Assembly (NCBI GenBank): GCA_963744115.1
Contig: CAVUSI010000003.1
Location: forward strand, 682,001 to 746,000
Direction of reading: 5' to 3'
DNA length: 64,000 bases
From: Chersky-267 sp963744115
GTDB taxonomy: Bacteria > Chloroflexota > Limnocylindria > Limnocylindrales > CSP1-4
Shown here: piece by piece, positions 62,181 through 64,000 of the stretch
Numbering within the stretch: position 1 is the stretch's first letter
Layout: the number at the start of each line of letters is the position of its first letter
The notes under the pieces: generated by a model
Database searches by the model: none
The model's input: the letters and a program-made list of their open reading frames with translations, nothing else
Told to the model about the DNA's origin: nothing
Program-made: the position numbers and the translations under genes

Positions 62181-63392
62181 ATGTCTGATCTCCAGGCTCC
62201 CCAGAGCGAGTTGCGGATCGCGATGGTCGGCGCGGGCACGATGGCCGGCGCGCACAGCCTGGCACTCGGGAACCTCGGCCACCTCTATCCGGGGTTGGCG
62301 CTGCGCCCGCGTCTCGTCGCCGTCGCCGATATCAACCGGACCCTGGCCGCCGGGCTGGCCGACCGCTACGGCTACGAACGGGTCGCGACGGACGCTCGGG
62401 CCGTGATCGACGCCGACGACGTCGACCTGGTGGTCGCCTGCCTGCCCCCGGCGCTCAACCGGGACGTCGTGCTGGCTGCCGCAGCGGCCGGCAAGCATGT
62501 CGTCAGCGAGAAGCCCCTCGGCGTATCGGCCGAGGACGCCGTCGCGATGCTCCGGGCCTGCCGGTCCGCGGGCGTGTTCCACGGCCTCGCCGCCGGCTAC
62601 CGCTGGTCTCCCGCGGTCCGGGCGATGGCCAGGATCATCCAGGACGGCGAGCTGGGCACCATCCGGAGCATGCGTGCCTCGTTCATGCTCGACTATGCCG
62701 CCGACCCGGAGGTCCCGCTCCTGTGGCGGTTCCGCAAGTCCATGGCCGGCGGTGGGATCGCCATCGACACGGGCTACCACCTCGTCGACCTGGCCCGCTT
62801 CCTTGTCGGCGAGATCGACCACGTCCAGGCGCTGTCGGCGACATTCATCACGGACCGCCCCCTGCCGAGCGCCGATGCGGTCGGCAACCGTGGCGGCGCG
62901 CCCGCCGACCCGGGCCGCCGTCAGACGGGCCTGGTCGACGTCGAGGACGCGGCTGCCGCCCTGCTCGGGTTCAGCGGGGGAGCCTACGGCGTCCTCGAGA
63001 CGAGCCGGGTCGCGATCGGCAAGCGTCTGTCGCTCCAGATCGAGGTGTACGGCGACCTGGGCTCGGCCGACTGGGACCTGGAGCGGCCCGACGAATTCCG
63101 GGTGTGTCTGCCTGGTGACCCGTCCACGTTCGGGTTCCGGCGGGTGCTGGTCAACCCGGGCCATCCGGGCGCGGCCGAGCTGCTGATCGGGGGCACCGAC
63201 GGCACGTCGATCGGCTGGCTCGGCCAGGAGTGTGCGATGTGGGCCGAGTTCCTCGGCGCGATCGCCGAAGGCCGCCCTGGGACGGCCGACTTCAGCGACG
63301 GCGTTCGCGACAGCGCCGTGATCGACGCGCTCTACGCATCGGCTGCGAGCGGCACCCGGACGCGCGTCGCGCTGCCGGCCGACCTTGGATGA
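62181..63392 (+). CDS. Gfo/Idh/MocA-family NAD(P)-dependent dehydrogenase
   Basis: The 403-residue protein has an N-terminal Rossmann domain (RIAMVGAGTMAGAHSLAL), then LVVACLPPALNRDVVL and GKHVVSEKPLGVSAEDA with the catalytic Lys of the EKP motif. A C-terminal substrate domain (IAIDTGYHLVDLARFLVG) supplies Asp and His. The family includes inositol 2-dehydrogenase (IolG), scyllo-inositol dehydrogenases and other sugar dehydrogenases, so oxidation of an inositol or inosamine is likely. I take ATG 62181, with GGAG upstream, rather than ATG 62160. The frame is intact, unlike its neighbours. Confidence 0.88.
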   Translation: MSDLQAPQSELRIAMVGAGTMAGAHSLALGNLGHLYPGLALRPRLVAVADINRTLAAGLADRYGYERVATDARAVIDADDVDLVVACLPPALNRDVVLAAAAAGKHVVSEKPLGVSAEDAVAMLRACRSAGVFHGLAAGYRWSPAVRAMARIIQDGELGTIRSMRASFMLDYAADPEVPLLWRFRKSMAGGGIAIDTGYHLVDLARFLVGEIDHVQALSATFITDRPLPSADAVGNRGGAPADPGRRQTGLVDVEDAAAALLGFSGGAYGVLETSRVAIGKRLSLQIEVYGDLGSADWDLERPDEFRVCLPGDPSTFGFRRVLVNPGHPGAAELLIGGTDGTSIGWLGQECAMWAEFLGAIAEGRPGTADFSDGVRDSAVIDALYASAASGTRTRVALPADLG

Positions 63393-63408
63393 AGAGAAGG
63401 GAGCGATC

Positions 63409-64000
63409 GTGACGACGGCGGATGTGAACCGGACGGGATCGGCCGGGCTGGGCGACGGATCGGGATTCCCGGTCACGACGACCGAGTCGGAGCGAGCTCT
63501 TCGCCCGCGCCAACGCGGTCTCGCCCGGCGGTGTCCAGGGCGAGGGTCGCGGGTCGACACCCTTCCCGTTGTTCATGACCCGGGCCCAGGGTTCGCGCAT
63601 CTGGGATGTCGACGGCAACGAGTACATCGACTTCCATTCGTCGTTCGGTGCCGTCCTCCTCGGGCACAACGACCCGCGGATCAACGCCGTCGTCCGGCGG
63701 ACCATGGACGAGCACGGCGTGTCGTTCTCGACGGCCAACCCGCTCGAGGTCGAGCTGGCGGAGCGGTTGATCGAGATGATCCCGTCGGCCGAACGGGTCG
63801 TCTTCAGCTGCACCGGCACGGAGGCGACCTATCACGCCATCCGGCTCGCCCGCGGCTTCACCGGCCGTGAGCGGATCCTCAAGTTCGAGGGCAATTACCA
63901 CGGCTGGCACGACTACGTGGCCTGGAGCCATCACTTCGCGACCGACGAGGGCGGCGGCATCCCGACCCCGGTCGCCGCGTCGGCCGGGATCCCTGCCGCC
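63409..64000 (+). CDS. Class-III aminotransferase (glutamate-1-semialdehyde mutase-like), partial, one frameshift
   Basis: From GTG 63409, with GAAGGGAG upstream, the frame runs about 28 residues and then shifts near 63490. Dropping one base continues it as ELFARANAVSPGGVQGEGRG. The PLP-enzyme pattern follows: IWDVDGNEYIDFHSSFGAVLLGHNDP, VSFSTANPLEVELAERLIEMIP, SCTGTEATYHAIRLARGFTG and KFEGNYHGWHDY. It is cut by the window end before the Schiff-base Lys. Class-III enzymes of this type transaminate or isomerise amino groups; beside inositol genes an inosamine or amino-sugar substrate is plausible. Confidence 0.83.

Noticed and set aside
61799..62188. Hexapeptide-repeat protein gene
   Set aside because: No ribosome site, the reading depends on the repeat alone, and it ends inside the dehydrogenase gene; kept as a repeat.
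61254..63560. 768-residue minus-strand frame
   Set aside because: It is antisense to the dehydrogenase and crosses the minisatellite; no motifs or start site.

Overview
This window is high-GC (roughly 70% by eye), gene-dense bacterial chromosome. Genes lie in long co-oriented runs with many 1-4 base stop/start overlaps (ATGA, GTGA, TTGA). The content is a group 3b-type NiFe hydrogenase with a Crp-like protein, CBS and universal stress proteins, an acyl-ACP desaturase, a DUF6390-type gene, TMEM175-type channels and inositol catabolism. This would fit a soil or freshwater Chloroflexota lineage (Limnocylindria-like) or an actinobacterium. I cannot decide between them from sequence alone.

Layout. 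0-5.3 kb: scattered single genes (TMEM175 channel, methyltransferase, a DUF1269-HhH protein, membrane protein, VOC protein, DUF2652). 5.3-9.3 kb: a minus-strand operon of a cyclic-2,3-diphosphoglycerate-synthetase-like GTPase, ornithine carbamoyltransferase, carbamate kinase and MsrA. 9.4-20 kb: a redox and dormancy region. It holds a Crp-like protein, a fused beta-gamma hydrogenase subunit, small and large hydrogenase subunits, a maturation protease, HypC, an EamA transporter and a DUF6390-like protein in one tight operon, flanked by CBS proteins, a universal stress protein and an eRF1-like protein. 20.2-26.2 kb: a cell-envelope and signalling run (two-component system, GT2-GtrA, GT39, trypsin-like protease). 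26.4-27.6 kb: a badly frame-broken ATP-grasp gene. 27.7-31.6 kb: a cyclase and TPP-enzyme pair divergent from an NHL propeller gene. 31.7-32.8 kb: a PadR/PspC pair with a palindromic operator, then tRNA-Gly(TCC). 32.8-47 kb: a second TMEM175 channel, a large nucleotide-cyclase/AAA/TPR regulator, a dimethylglycine-dehydrogenase-like flavoprotein with EtfB and EtfA, a SulP permease, a methyltransferase, NUDIX, an acyl-ACP desaturase and an esterase. 47-64 kb: an inositol or inosamine catabolic locus.

The inositol locus is two divergent units around a LacI-type operator at about 57.92 kb. The leftward unit encodes IolD, a DegT/StrS aminotransferase, IolC kinase, two IolB-like isomerases, a LacD/DUF2090-type aldolase, an IolE/IolI-like TIM-barrel protein, a transaldolase-like protein, an MFS transporter and a PPOX flavoprotein. 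The rightward unit encodes a CehA/McbA-type PHP hydrolase, a second TIM-barrel isomerase, a Gfo/Idh/MocA dehydrogenase and a class-III aminotransferase. The likely flow is polyol or inosamine oxidation and amino transfer, ring cleavage (IolD), isomerisation (IolB), phosphorylation (IolC) and aldol cleavage.

Quality warning. Many genes, above all at 26.4-27.6 kb and 52.8-63.5 kb, are interrupted by frameshifts. Almost all of those I traced are repaired by removing one base. Catalytic motifs are intact across the breaks, so I favour uncorrected single-base insertions in the assembly over real gene decay. Frameshifted genes are given their full repaired extent.
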